From SHVZ01 sp041906305 (lineage in GTDB: Bacteria; Pseudomonadota; Alphaproteobacteria; SHVZ01): DNA of 64,000 nt. How positions within the stretch are numbered: position 1 is the stretch's first letter; every line of letters starts with the position of its first letter. A program made the position numbers and the translations under genes. The notes below the pieces were generated by a model. That model worked only from the letters and a program-made list of their open reading frames with translations. It did no database searches and had not been told where the DNA came from. This document shows, piece by piece, positions 33,970-41,944 of the stretch. The stretch is taken from the NCBI GenBank assembly GCA_041906305.1, contig JAYRJL010000002.1, positions 310,001-374,000 on the forward strand, in the 5' to 3' direction.

Positions 33970-35625
33970 ATGTACCGCTACGATGAGTTCGATCACGCGT
34001 TCGTCAAGGAGCGCGTCGCCGAGTTCAGCGACCAGGTCGCACGGCGCCTTTCGGGCGAGCTGACCGAGGACCAGTTCAAGCCGCTCCGCCTCATGAACGG
34101 CGTCTACCTGCAGCTCCACGCCTACATGCTCCGGATCGCGATCCCGTACGGAACCCTGTCCTCACGCCAGCTTCGGCGCCTGGCCCATATCGGCCGCGCC
34201 TACGACAAGGGTTTCGGCCACTTCACCACGCGCCAGAACCTGCAGTTCAACTGGATCCAGCTCGCCGACGTGCCTCGGATCCTGGAGGAGCTGGCCGAGG
34301 TCGAGATGCATGCGATCCAGACATCGGGCAACTGCATCCGCAATGTGACCGCCGACCACTTCGCCGGTGCGGCCGCTGACGAGGTCGCCGATCCCAGGCC
34401 CTATGCCGAGATCCTACGGCAGTGGTCCTCGCTGCACCCGGAATTCTCGTTCCTGCCGCGCAAGTTCAAGCTCGCGGTGACCGGCTCCGAGAGCGATCGT
34501 GCTGCCATCCAGGTGCACGACATCGGCCTGCACGTGAAGGTGAACGACAAGGGCGAGCGCGGCTTCGCGGTCTGGGTCGGTGGCGGCCAGGGCCGTACGC
34601 CGATGGTGGCGAAGAAGGTGCGCGACTTCCTGCCCGAGGCCGACCTGCTGGCCTATTGCGAGGCGATCCTCCGCGTCTACAACCTCGAAGGCCGGCGCGA
34701 CAACAAGTACAAGGCGCGGATCAAGATCCTCGTCCACGAGATGGGCGAGGCCGAGCTCACTCGCGCGGTCGAGGCCGAGTTCGCGGCGTTGCAGGGCAAG
34801 GCGCTGACAGTGCCCAAGCCAGAGGTCGATCGGATCGCGCGCTACTTCGCGCTGCCCGCTCTCGAGGCACTGCCGGCAATCTCGGCGTCATACGAAGCAG
34901 CGAAGAAGGTCGATCCGGCGCTGGCGCTGTTCGCCCGACGCAACGTCCATCCGCACAAGGTGCCGGGCTACGGCATCGTCACGATCTCGCTGAAGCCGAT
35001 CGGCGCGCCTCCGGGCGATGCGACATCAGACCAGATGGATGCGATCGCCGACATCGCCGAGCGCTACTCTTCTGACGAGCTCCGCGTCAGCCACGAGCAG
35101 AACCTCGTGCTGCCGCACGTGAAGCTGGACGACATTCCGACCGTGTTCGCGCAGCTGCAAAGGTTAGGTCTCGGGATCGCCAATACGGGCTTTGTTACCG
35201 ACATCATCGCCTGCCCCGGCCTCGACTTCTGCTCGCTCGCCAATGCGCGCTCGATTCCGGTGGCGCAGCGCCTCTCGGAGCGCTTCGCCGACATCGACCG
35301 GCAGGCCGACATCGGCGACCTCAAGATCAAGATCTCAGGCTGCATCAACGCCTGCGGCCACCACCATGTCGGCCACATCGGCATCCTCGGCGTCGACCGC
35401 AAGGGCGAGGAGTTCTACCAGATCACGCTCGGCGGCTCGGGCGACGAGACCTGCTCGATCGGCGAGATCATCGGCCCCGGCTTTTCGTCCGAAGGCATCG
35501 TCGATGCGGTCGAGACGGTGGTGGACACCTATCTCAGGCTTCGCGCTGCGGATGACGAGCCATTTCTCAGCACCTACCGGCGCCTGGGCCAGGAGCCGTT
35601 CAAGGAATCCCTCTATGCCCGGTGA
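33970..35625 (+). CDS. cysI: Sulfite reductase hemoprotein (nitrite/sulfite reductase family)
   Basis: A 551-residue siroheme/4Fe-4S enzyme that reduces sulfite to sulfide for cysteine synthesis. The cluster and siroheme ligands are Cys415-x5-Cys421 (CPGLDFC) and Cys458-x3-Cys462 (GCINACGHH). HFTTRQNLQFNWIQL, GNCIRNVTADHFAG and RVSHEQNLVLPHVK mark the two ferredoxin-type repeats. The start MYRYDEFDHAFVKERV is the conserved N-terminus. The cluster has no flavoprotein cysJ, so electrons probably come from ferredoxin. The DUF934 gene overlaps its 3' end by 11 bases. Confidence 0.95.
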   Translation: MYRYDEFDHAFVKERVAEFSDQVARRLSGELTEDQFKPLRLMNGVYLQLHAYMLRIAIPYGTLSSRQLRRLAHIGRAYDKGFGHFTTRQNLQFNWIQLADVPRILEELAEVEMHAIQTSGNCIRNVTADHFAGAAADEVADPRPYAEILRQWSSLHPEFSFLPRKFKLAVTGSESDRAAIQVHDIGLHVKVNDKGERGFAVWVGGGQGRTPMVAKKVRDFLPEADLLAYCEAILRVYNLEGRRDNKYKARIKILVHEMGEAELTRAVEAEFAALQGKALTVPKPEVDRIARYFALPALEALPAISASYEAAKKVDPALALFARRNVHPHKVPGYGIVTISLKPIGAPPGDATSDQMDAIADIAERYSSDELRVSHEQNLVLPHVKLDDIPTVFAQLQRLGLGIANTGFVTDIIACPGLDFCSLANARSIPVAQRLSERFADIDRQADIGDLKIKISGCINACGHHHVGHIGILGVDRKGEEFYQITLGGSGDETCSIGEIIGPGFSSEGIVDAVETVVDTYLRLRAADDEPFLSTYRRLGQEPFKESLYAR

Positions 35626-36127
35626 CGTGTTCCGCGACGGCCGCTTCCAAGCCGATACCTGGTCGTTCCCGACGGACGACCAGCCTCTGCCGCAGAGCGG
35701 TCAGGTTGCCGTCGGCCGGACCCGCTTCCTTGCCGAGATCCAGACGCTGCGTGCGCGCAACGATGCGATCGGAGTCGTGCTGGACCCGGGCGAAAGCCTG
35801 GACGGCGTGGCCGACCACCTGGATCGCATCGCGCTGGTGACGCTCCGCTTCGCCAAGTACAGCGACGGACGCCCCTATTCCGTGGCCCGCATCCTCCGCG
35901 ACCGCTACGGCTACAAGGGCGAACTGCGCGCAACCGGCGAAGTGCTGCGCGACCAGATCAAGTTCCTGGCACGGACAGGGTTCGACACGCTCGACGTCGC
36001 CCATGCGGGCACGCGGGAAGCGCTCAAGTCAGGTGCCGTGGTCGCGGTGACGCACCACTACCAGCCAGCTTCGGCCGAAGCCCAGGAAAGCCGGGCGACC
36101 GCCCCCTGGCGGCGCGTCTCGGCCTAG
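35615..36127 (+). CDS. DUF934-family protein of the sulfite-reduction cluster
   Basis: A 170-residue soluble protein of the DUF934 family, routinely adjacent to cysI/cysH. ALVTLRFAKYSDGRPYSVARI and LARTGFDTLDVAHAG are diagnostic. It overlaps cysI by 11 bases. In related clusters cysH (APS/PAPS reductase) usually lies between cysI and this gene; here it is missing. Its TAG stop shares CTAG with a 25-codon gene on the other strand. The biochemical role is unknown. Confidence 0.88.
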   Translation: MPGDVFRDGRFQADTWSFPTDDQPLPQSGQVAVGRTRFLAEIQTLRARNDAIGVVLDPGESLDGVADHLDRIALVTLRFAKYSDGRPYSVARILRDRYGYKGELRATGEVLRDQIKFLARTGFDTLDVAHAGTREALKSGAVVAVTHHYQPASAEAQESRATAPWRRVSA

Positions 36128-36201
36128 TTCACGCCGAAAAGCGCGACCACAGCCGCCAGCGCGCCGACCAGCGCGGCACGAGCGACGAGATCCCAACGCA
36201 T
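36124..36201 (-). CDS. 25-residue single-helix membrane microprotein
   Basis: The ATG at 36201-36199 overlaps the TGA of the preceding 56-codon gene (TGATG) and the frame ends in TAG at 36124-36126, sharing CTAG with the DUF934 stop. The product has three parts: a charged start (MRWDLVARA), a hydrophobic run (ALVGALAAVVALFGV) and a final Asn, which is what a tiny one-helix membrane protein looks like. Overlapping stop/start and strict packing argue that it is translated. No family is recognised; it might stabilise a membrane complex of the neighbouring importer. Confidence 0.5.
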   Translation of the reverse strand: MRWDLVARAALVGALAAVVALFGVN

Positions 36202-36371
36202 CAGTATCCCCAGACACCCGCCGGCGCATCGATCTCGGATGGTGTATCGGCTTGGCTCGGCTGAGCGGCCACGCGACGTTCGGTCACCGGCTGCTCCTTC
36301 GGCAGGGCGACTTCACCGACGACGAAGATATTGCCGCATTCGGCGGTGAGAAGATCGAGGTGCAGCGTCAT
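36201..36371 (-). CDS. 56-residue hypothetical protein
   Basis: An ATG at 36371-36369, preceded by a clear AAGGAG ribosome binding site 7 bases upstream, encodes 56 residues: MTLHLDLLTAECGNIFVVGE at the start, PAGVWGY at the end, with a polar Gln/Pro-rich middle. No signal or membrane segment is present. It is coupled to the 25-residue membrane protein by TGATG. It lies 119 bases downstream of the oligopeptide permease genes on the same strand and may be the tail of that transcript or have its own promoter. The function is unknown. Confidence 0.6.
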   Translation of the reverse strand: MTLHLDLLTAECGNIFVVGEVALPKEQPVTERRVAAQPSQADTPSEIDAPAGVWGY

Positions 36372-36490
36372 CGCGCGCTCTCCTTGAGCGAAATCCGATG
36401 ACGAGCTTCCCACCGGAGCGTCTCGCGCTCCATTCCAAAGCCTGAGGAAATTCGACGGTTTTCTTCTCCCGCGCAGTACGCCTGGAGAAG

Positions 36491-37381
36491 TCAGCGTCCG
36501 TCCGGCGCCGTCACGTCGCGGATGCCGTCGCCGACCAGGTTGATCGCCAGCAGCAGCAGGAAGAGCGCGCTGCCCGGAATCGCAACCAGCCAGGGCTCGA
36601 ACAGCAGGTGGTTCTTTCCCTCCGCCACCATCAAGCCCCATGAGGGAAGCGGCGGCTTCACGCCGAGGCCGAGGAAGCTGAGCGCGGCCTCGAGCAGGAT
36701 CGCATGCGCCATCTCGAGCGTGGCGACGACGATCAACTGGCTTGCGACGTTCGGCAGGATCTCAGTCAGCAAGATCCGCACGTTCGAACAGCCGACCGAG
36801 CGCGCTGCCGTCACGTAGTCGAGATCGCGCACCTGAAGCGTGGCGCTCCGCATCACCACGGCGAAGCGGTCCCAGTTGAGCAAGCCGATCACCGCGATCA
36901 CCACGACGAGCGATCCGCCGATCAGCGACACGACGGCGAGCGCCGCCAGAACCACCGGCATCGAGAGCCGCACCGAGATCAGGAAGGTGACGGCGAGATC
37001 GACGCGGCCGCCGAAGTAACCGGCCGAGATGCCGAGCACTGTGCCGATGAACCCGGCAACCAGCGCCGCGGCGATGCCGATCAGCAGCGAGATCCGCGAG
37101 CCGTAGAGAAGCCGGGTCAGGTAGTCGCGGCCGAGATTGTCGGTGCCGAGCGGATTGTCCCAGCTGCCCCCGCCCCAGACCGGCGGCCTCAGGCGCTTCA
37201 GGAGATCCTGGAAATACGGATCCTTGCCGGTCAGGAACGGGGCGAAGATCGCGATCACGACGATCGCGGCGACGATACCGAAACCAATCATCAGTCCGCG
37301 GTGACGCCACGCCCGACGCCAGAAGCCGGGACCGGCCTTCGCCGTCGCCTGAGGAACGGGGCGCGCGACCTGGGCCGTCAT
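36491..37381 (-). CDS. Oligopeptide/dipeptide-type ABC permease (DppC-like), system A
   Basis: A 296-residue permease starting MTAQVARPVPQATAKAG, with about six helices and the binding-protein-dependent motif EMAHAILLEAALSFLGLGVK. The early FLTGKDPYFQDLLKRLRPP and GTDNLGRDYLTRLLYGSRIS are typical of DppC/OppC. Its ATG overlaps the TGA of the DppB-like gene upstream (TGATG). No ATPase genes follow in this operon; the nearest pair is at 41945-43893, beside a paralogous system. Confidence 0.93.
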   Translation of the reverse strand: MTAQVARPVPQATAKAGPGFWRRAWRHRGLMIGFGIVAAIVVIAIFAPFLTGKDPYFQDLLKRLRPPVWGGGSWDNPLGTDNLGRDYLTRLLYGSRISLLIGIAAALVAGFIGTVLGISAGYFGGRVDLAVTFLISVRLSMPVVLAALAVVSLIGGSLVVVIAVIGLLNWDRFAVVMRSATLQVRDLDYVTAARSVGCSNVRILLTEILPNVASQLIVVATLEMAHAILLEAALSFLGLGVKPPLPSWGLMVAEGKNHLLFEPWLVAIPGSALFLLLLAINLVGDGIRDVTAPDGR

Positions 37382-38298
37382 CAGCCGATCCGGATGCGCG
37401 GGTCGAGCCACGCGTTCAACATGTCGGAGAGGAAGGTCAGCACGATGTAGAAAAGCGAGAAGATGAAGAGGATCGCCTGAACCACCGGCAGGTCCGCCGT
37501 CTTCATCGCCTCCCAGGCAAGGAAGCCGGTGCCGTGGAGCGCGAAGATCGACTCGACGATGATCGACCCCGCCAGCATGTAGCCGAACTGCACGGCGGCG
37601 AGGCTCACCACCGGAATCACCGCGTTCCTGAGCGCATGCTTGAACAGCACTTTGAAGTGACGGAGGCCCTTGGCATAGGCGGTGCGAATGTAGTCGGAGC
37701 TCAAGACCTCGATCATGCCGGAGCGCGTGAGGCGCATCACCGCCGGCATCGCGCTGTAGCCCAGAACCACCGTCGGCATGATGAAATACTCCCAGCTCTC
37801 CGCCCCCGAGGGCGGCAGGACCGGGAACATCACGCTGAACAGCACGATCAGCATCAGCCCGAACCAGAAGCTCGGCATCGCCTGACCTGCGACGGCAAGC
37901 GACAGGGCAGCACGATCCAGCCAGCTGTTTGGGCGCAAGGCCGCCAGCACGCCAAGCGGAATCGCGACCAGGATGGTGAATACGATCGCCGAGAGGCCGA
38001 GCTTCAACGTCACCGGCAATCGTTCGAGGATCAGGTCGGCGACCGGGGTTCGATAGAACAGGCTGTCGCCGAAGTCGCCGCGAACCGCGTTGCCGAGCCA
38101 ACGCAGGTATTGGATGACGATCGGCTGGTCGAGGCCGAGGTCGCGGCGGATCCGCTCGAGCTGCTCGTAGGTCGCCGTCGGGCCGCCGATCGAGACCGCG
38201 ACGTCGCCCGACATCAGCACCAGGGTGAAGTTGACGAGCGACACGGTCACGGCGACGGCCAGCGCGAGGAGCGCCCGCTTTGCGATATAGCCCCCCAT
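37381..38298 (-). CDS. Oligopeptide/dipeptide-type ABC permease (DppB-like), system A
   Basis: A 305-residue permease (MGGYIAKRALLALAVAVTVS) with about six helices. The family features are visible: ERIRRDLGLDQPIVIQYLRW and KVLFKHALRNAVIPVVSLAA, then a C-terminal AWLDPRIRIG. It pairs with the downstream DppC-like gene through TGATG. A 40-base gap separates it from the binding-protein gene upstream. Confidence 0.93.
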   Translation of the reverse strand: MGGYIAKRALLALAVAVTVSLVNFTLVLMSGDVAVSIGGPTATYEQLERIRRDLGLDQPIVIQYLRWLGNAVRGDFGDSLFYRTPVADLILERLPVTLKLGLSAIVFTILVAIPLGVLAALRPNSWLDRAALSLAVAGQAMPSFWFGLMLIVLFSVMFPVLPPSGAESWEYFIMPTVVLGYSAMPAVMRLTRSGMIEVLSSDYIRTAYAKGLRHFKVLFKHALRNAVIPVVSLAAVQFGYMLAGSIIVESIFALHGTGFLAWEAMKTADLPVVQAILFIFSLFYIVLTFLSDMLNAWLDPRIRIG

Positions 38299-38338
38299 CG
38301 CTAGCCGATGCCGTTGACGGCGGTACTACGCGGCCGGA

Positions 38339-39871
38339 TTACTTCCATTTCGACTGATAGAACCTGGCGACCTCGTCCGGATGCGGCGTGAAGTCGAGGT
38401 CCGAGGTGAAGGCGTAGGTGATGTAGTAGGTGTTGAGAGGCAGCCAGTAGACCTGCTCGTTGATGCGGGTCAGGGCCTGCTTGTAGAGCCTGGCGCGCTC
38501 GGCCTGGTCGACGATCTTGTCGGCGCCGAGCACGAGATCGATCACCTGCTGGTCGCGGGCGATGTCCCAGGGCCCGCCGGCGAAGCTGCCGCGAAGCGTG
38601 ATCGAGACGTCGTTGATCGACCACGCGCCGGTGGTCAGGTGCGTGAACGGCGCCTTGCCCTGCTGCATGGCGGTGAACATCGGCCCGAACTGCAGCCACT
38701 GCAGGTTCGGACGGATGCCGACCTGACGCAGCTGGTTCATGATCGCCTCGGTGTGCGGGCGGTCGAGGTAGCCGTAGAGATCGATATCCAGGCCGTTGGG
38801 GAACCCGGCCTCGGCCAGCAGCGCCTTGGCCTTCGCCGGGTCATATGCGTACTGCGGGATGTCCTGGGCACAGCCGAACTGGGTCGGATAACAGGCGGAC
38901 GGGATCACGCGCGCACTGCCCCGGATAAGCGCCTTGGTGATGCCCTCGCGGTCGATCGCGTGCGCCACCGCCTGGCGAACCTTGAGGTTCTGCATCGGGT
39001 TGGGACCGCCGGTGCCGTTGGCGTTGAAGGAGATGAAGCCGATGCGCATCGTCTCGCCGTCGACGACGGTGAGGTTCGGGCGCTTGCGGAGGTTGTCCGC
39101 GGTATCCGGCGTCGCGTTCCACATCCAGTCGAGGCGACCCGACAGCAGCTCGGCGACCTGGGTCTGCTCCTCGGCGATCGTGCGCTGGACGATCTTGCCG
39201 ATCGTGGGGGTGCCCTTCGGCCCGCCCACCAGGTAGTTCGGGTTCTTGGTCAGCGTGATGGTTCGTCCGGGCTGCACGTTGCTCGCCGTATAGGGGCCGG
39301 TGCCGACCGGGGCTTCCGACATGCCCTTGGTGCCGACCTTCGCGTAATACTCGTGCGGATAGATCGGGATCGCCGCGTTCAGGTACTCGAGCGCGGCCGG
39401 GAACGGGGCTTTCAGGTTGATGCGGACCGAGTAGTCGCCGAGCTTCTCGGCGCTCTTGATCCAGTTGACCATGATCGGGACCGCGACTTTGTTGTCGGGA
39501 TTCGAGGTCCAGTTGAGGGTGTAGACGACGTCCTCGGCGGTGAAGGCGGCGCCGTTGTGGAACTTGACGCCCTGCCGCAGCTCGAGGTCCAGCGTGGTCT
39601 CGTTGACCCACTTGTACGACGTCGCGAGCAGCGGCTCGTACTGGCCGGTGGTCGGATTGCGCTCGACCAGGTTGTCCCAAAGCAGACGGCCGACGATCAT
39701 TCCCTCGCGGACGCCCTGGTTGAAGTAGACGTCGTTGCTCTCGACGACGCGGCTCCAGCCGATGTTGAGCGTATCGTCCTTCTTGCCGGCCGCGGCCGAC
39801 CCGGCCGCCAGCGCGACCATCGCCGCCGCCGCGATCGCCGTCCCGTTCCGGCGAATGTTCCTGATTGTCAT
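38339..39871 (-). CDS. Oligopeptide-type ABC substrate-binding protein (family 5), system A
   Basis: A 510-residue periplasmic protein with a Sec-type signal (RNGTAIAAAAMVALAAGSAA, cleavage near residue 28). TLDLELRQGVKFHNGAAFTA and YTASNVQPGRTITLTKNPNY are typical of SBP family 5 (Dpp/Opp/Nik). It is clearly paralogous to the binding protein at 45861-47381 (both start the mature part with DTLN-GW and continue with DVYFNQ or DLYFNQ). A GGAGGAGG-type ribosome binding site precedes the ATG. It is the first gene of system A and divergent from the TetR gene. Ligand: peptide, opine or similar; not resolved. Confidence 0.93.
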   Translation of the reverse strand: MTIRNIRRNGTAIAAAAMVALAAGSAAAGKKDDTLNIGWSRVVESNDVYFNQGVREGMIVGRLLWDNLVERNPTTGQYEPLLATSYKWVNETTLDLELRQGVKFHNGAAFTAEDVVYTLNWTSNPDNKVAVPIMVNWIKSAEKLGDYSVRINLKAPFPAALEYLNAAIPIYPHEYYAKVGTKGMSEAPVGTGPYTASNVQPGRTITLTKNPNYLVGGPKGTPTIGKIVQRTIAEEQTQVAELLSGRLDWMWNATPDTADNLRKRPNLTVVDGETMRIGFISFNANGTGGPNPMQNLKVRQAVAHAIDREGITKALIRGSARVIPSACYPTQFGCAQDIPQYAYDPAKAKALLAEAGFPNGLDIDLYGYLDRPHTEAIMNQLRQVGIRPNLQWLQFGPMFTAMQQGKAPFTHLTTGAWSINDVSITLRGSFAGGPWDIARDQQVIDLVLGADKIVDQAERARLYKQALTRINEQVYWLPLNTYYITYAFTSDLDFTPHPDEVARFYQSKWK

Positions 39872-40090
39872 TGGCGTTCCTCCTCCCGATCTGTGCTGCC
39901 GACAGCTCGTTATCCCTGCGAAATCGCTCGCTGGCCGTGTCGGTATCAGCGGCTATATTGGGGGCCGGCGACCGCGGGTGACAAGGACAAACTCGGGTTT
40001 ACTTATCGATCTATCAGCAAGAATCCGGTGGCCGGCGGCCGGCCACCCTTTCGACTACGTTCGCGAGCAAATTTCCGCGTGGGGGCATAT

Positions 40091-40109
40091 GCTTAGTAAG
40101 CTATCAATA
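40091..40109. promoter_or_regulatory. Overlapping inverted repeats upstream of tetR, candidate operator
   Basis: In the 291-base divergent region between the system A binding-protein gene and the TetR-family gene there is a perfect palindrome GCTTA-G-TAAGC (40091-40101), overlapped by CTAT-CA-ATAG (40100-40109). It lies about 55 bases before the TetR start. TetR-type repressors often bind such sites to control themselves and a divergent gene. The assignment is tentative. Confidence 0.35.
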
Positions 40110-40162
40110 GGTCGCGAGAGCTCGGCGGTGCCGCTCTCCGGCCGGCCGGGACGGATCTGAAT

Positions 40163-40816
40163 ATGGTAAAGGCGAAGAAGCGCTCAGCCTCGCCGCCGTC
40201 GCGACGGCTGAAGCCCGCGGAACGCGAGCGACTGATCCTCGATGAAGCCAAGCGGTATTTCTCCGAGCGCGGCCTCAACGGCGGGACGGAGGAGCTGGCT
40301 CAGCGCCTCGGGGTCACCCAGCCCCTCCTCTTCCGGTACTTCCCGACCAAGATCGCGATGATCGACCGCATCTTCCACGAGATCGAGGCAAGTTCCTTCG
40401 ATCCCGGCTGGGTATCGCTGATCGCCGACGAGTCGATCCCCCTCGAGGACCGCCTGGTCGGCTTCTACAGCGACTACTTCGACAAGGTGATGACCAAGGA
40501 GAACTTCCGCCTGTTCCTTTACGGCGGCCTCGCCTGGTCGGAAAGCTCGCGCAGCTACTATGGCGACATGCGCCGGCGGATCTATCCGGCGATCGCGCTG
40601 GCTATCCGCTCCAGCCTGCCGCCGGCCGCCCGCGCCAAGGGCAAGATGACCGATCGCGAGCTCGAGATGGCGCTGACCCTGCACGCCATCATCTACCATC
40701 TCGGCGTCCGCAAATGGGTCTTCAGCATCCCGCTCAAGGGTAAGATCAAGGACCTCATCCGGCTCAAGGTCTCGATCTTCCTCAACGGTGTCGGCGCAGC
40801 CGCCGCGAGCAGGTGA
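40163..40816 (+). CDS. TetR/AcrR-family transcription regulator
   Basis: A 217-residue regulator. After a basic N-terminus (MVKAKKRSASPPSRRLKPAE) comes the TetR helix-turn-helix: ERLILDEAKRYFSERGLNG, then QRLGVTQPLLFRYFPTKIAM. The remainder is the helical ligand-binding domain. It is divergent from the system A importer and 7 bases upstream of the opine dehydrogenase-like gene, so it probably controls one or both. Confidence 0.92.
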   Translation: MVKAKKRSASPPSRRLKPAERERLILDEAKRYFSERGLNGGTEELAQRLGVTQPLLFRYFPTKIAMIDRIFHEIEASSFDPGWVSLIADESIPLEDRLVGFYSDYFDKVMTKENFRLFLYGGLAWSESSRSYYGDMRRRIYPAIALAIRSSLPPAARAKGKMTDRELEMALTLHAIIYHLGVRKWVFSIPLKGKIKDLIRLKVSIFLNGVGAAAASR

Positions 40817-40823
40817 CCGCGTC

Positions 40824-41942
40824 ATGGAGATAGCCGTCATCGGCAACTCGGTCGTCAACACCGGCTTCGCGGTCGCGGCCGACTTCGCGCTGGCGGGCCA
40901 TTCCGTGCGGGTCGCCGCCTGGCCCGGTTCCGAAGCCTCGCTCGATCCGCTTCGCAAGAAGGGCGGAATCGAGCTGACCGGCGATCCCAGGCAATCGAAC
41001 AGCGGCAAGCTCGGCCTCGCCAAGCCCGCGCTGAAGGACTCGCCGAAAGAAGCCCTGGCCGGCGCCAAGCTCGTCTTCCTAGACATGCTGGCACCTGAGT
41101 TCGAGGAGCGGTTTCCAAAGATCGTCGAGCATCTGGAGCCGGGCCAGGTCGTCCATGTGAACATCCACGGCTACTGGCCGGCGCTCCGGCTAGCGCCCTA
41201 TCTCCGCGCCGCCGGCAAGTCGGACGTGATCCTGACCGACTGCCCGGCTCCCACCATCGCCGCGCACCACGCCGAAGGTACCGTGAAGCTGCAGTGGCTG
41301 CGCCGGAAGCTGCCGGTGACCGCCTTCCCCGCGATCCGGCGCGACGACGCGCTCAAGGTCTTCGCCGCCGCGCATCCCAGCATCGTGCCGGCGAAGAATG
41401 TGCTGGAGACCGGCTGCGCCGGCCTCAACATGATGATCCACGCGGCCATGTCGATCCTGAACGTCGGCTGGTTCGACCGCGCGGTCGAAGCCAGGGAGAC
41501 GGTCTACTTCTATCGCGCCGGCAATACGCCCCATACCGGCAGGATGGCCGAGGCGCAGGACGCCGAGCGCAAGAAGGTCTGCGCCGCCCTCGGTGTCACC
41601 TGGCGCTCGCTGCCGGACTATCTCCGCGACTACTACGACGCGGATGGATCGACGGTGCATGAGCAGGTGAAGAACTGCGCCTACTATCAGGCGCTCGATC
41701 CCTACCCGACCGAGGTGTGGAAACGCTGGATGATGATCGACGTCAGCTGCGCGCATGTGCCGTTGGCAGCCCTGGCGAAGATCGCGGGGGTGCCGGCACC
41801 GCTGCATGAAGGCATCATCTCGACCATCGACGCCCTGCTCGGCCGCGACTTCCGAAAGGAAGGCGTGACGCTGGAGCGCCTCGGGCTCGCCGGCCTCGAT
41901 CTCGCCGGCATCCATCGCTACGTCGAGACGGGAAAAGCCTAG
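40824..41942 (+). CDS. NAD(P)-dependent opine (octopine/nopaline-type) dehydrogenase family protein
   Basis: A 372-residue enzyme with an N-terminal nucleotide-binding fold (MEIAVIGNSVVNTGFAVAAD) and a C-terminal octopine-dehydrogenase-type domain (ETGCAGLNMMIHAAMSILNV, YFYRAGNTPHTGRMAEA, DVSCAHVPLAALAKIAGVP). The family reductively condenses an amino acid with a keto acid or runs the reverse. It starts 7 bases after tetR and lies between two oligopeptide/opine-type importers, so it may break down an imported N-carboxyalkyl amino acid; that direction is inference. The start at 40824 fits the conserved beta strand; an in-frame ATG at 40788 lies inside tetR. Confidence 0.82.
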   Translation: MEIAVIGNSVVNTGFAVAADFALAGHSVRVAAWPGSEASLDPLRKKGGIELTGDPRQSNSGKLGLAKPALKDSPKEALAGAKLVFLDMLAPEFEERFPKIVEHLEPGQVVHVNIHGYWPALRLAPYLRAAGKSDVILTDCPAPTIAAHHAEGTVKLQWLRRKLPVTAFPAIRRDDALKVFAAAHPSIVPAKNVLETGCAGLNMMIHAAMSILNVGWFDRAVEARETVYFYRAGNTPHTGRMAEAQDAERKKVCAALGVTWRSLPDYLRDYYDADGSTVHEQVKNCAYYQALDPYPTEVWKRWMMIDVSCAHVPLAALAKIAGVPAPLHEGIISTIDALLGRDFRKEGVTLERLGLAGLDLAGIHRYVETGKA

Positions 41943-41944
41943 CT

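Noticed and set aside
36372..36490. GGAGCG/CGCTCC stem downstream of the system A permease
   Set aside because: Six-base stem with no T-run on the relevant strand; too weak to call a terminator.
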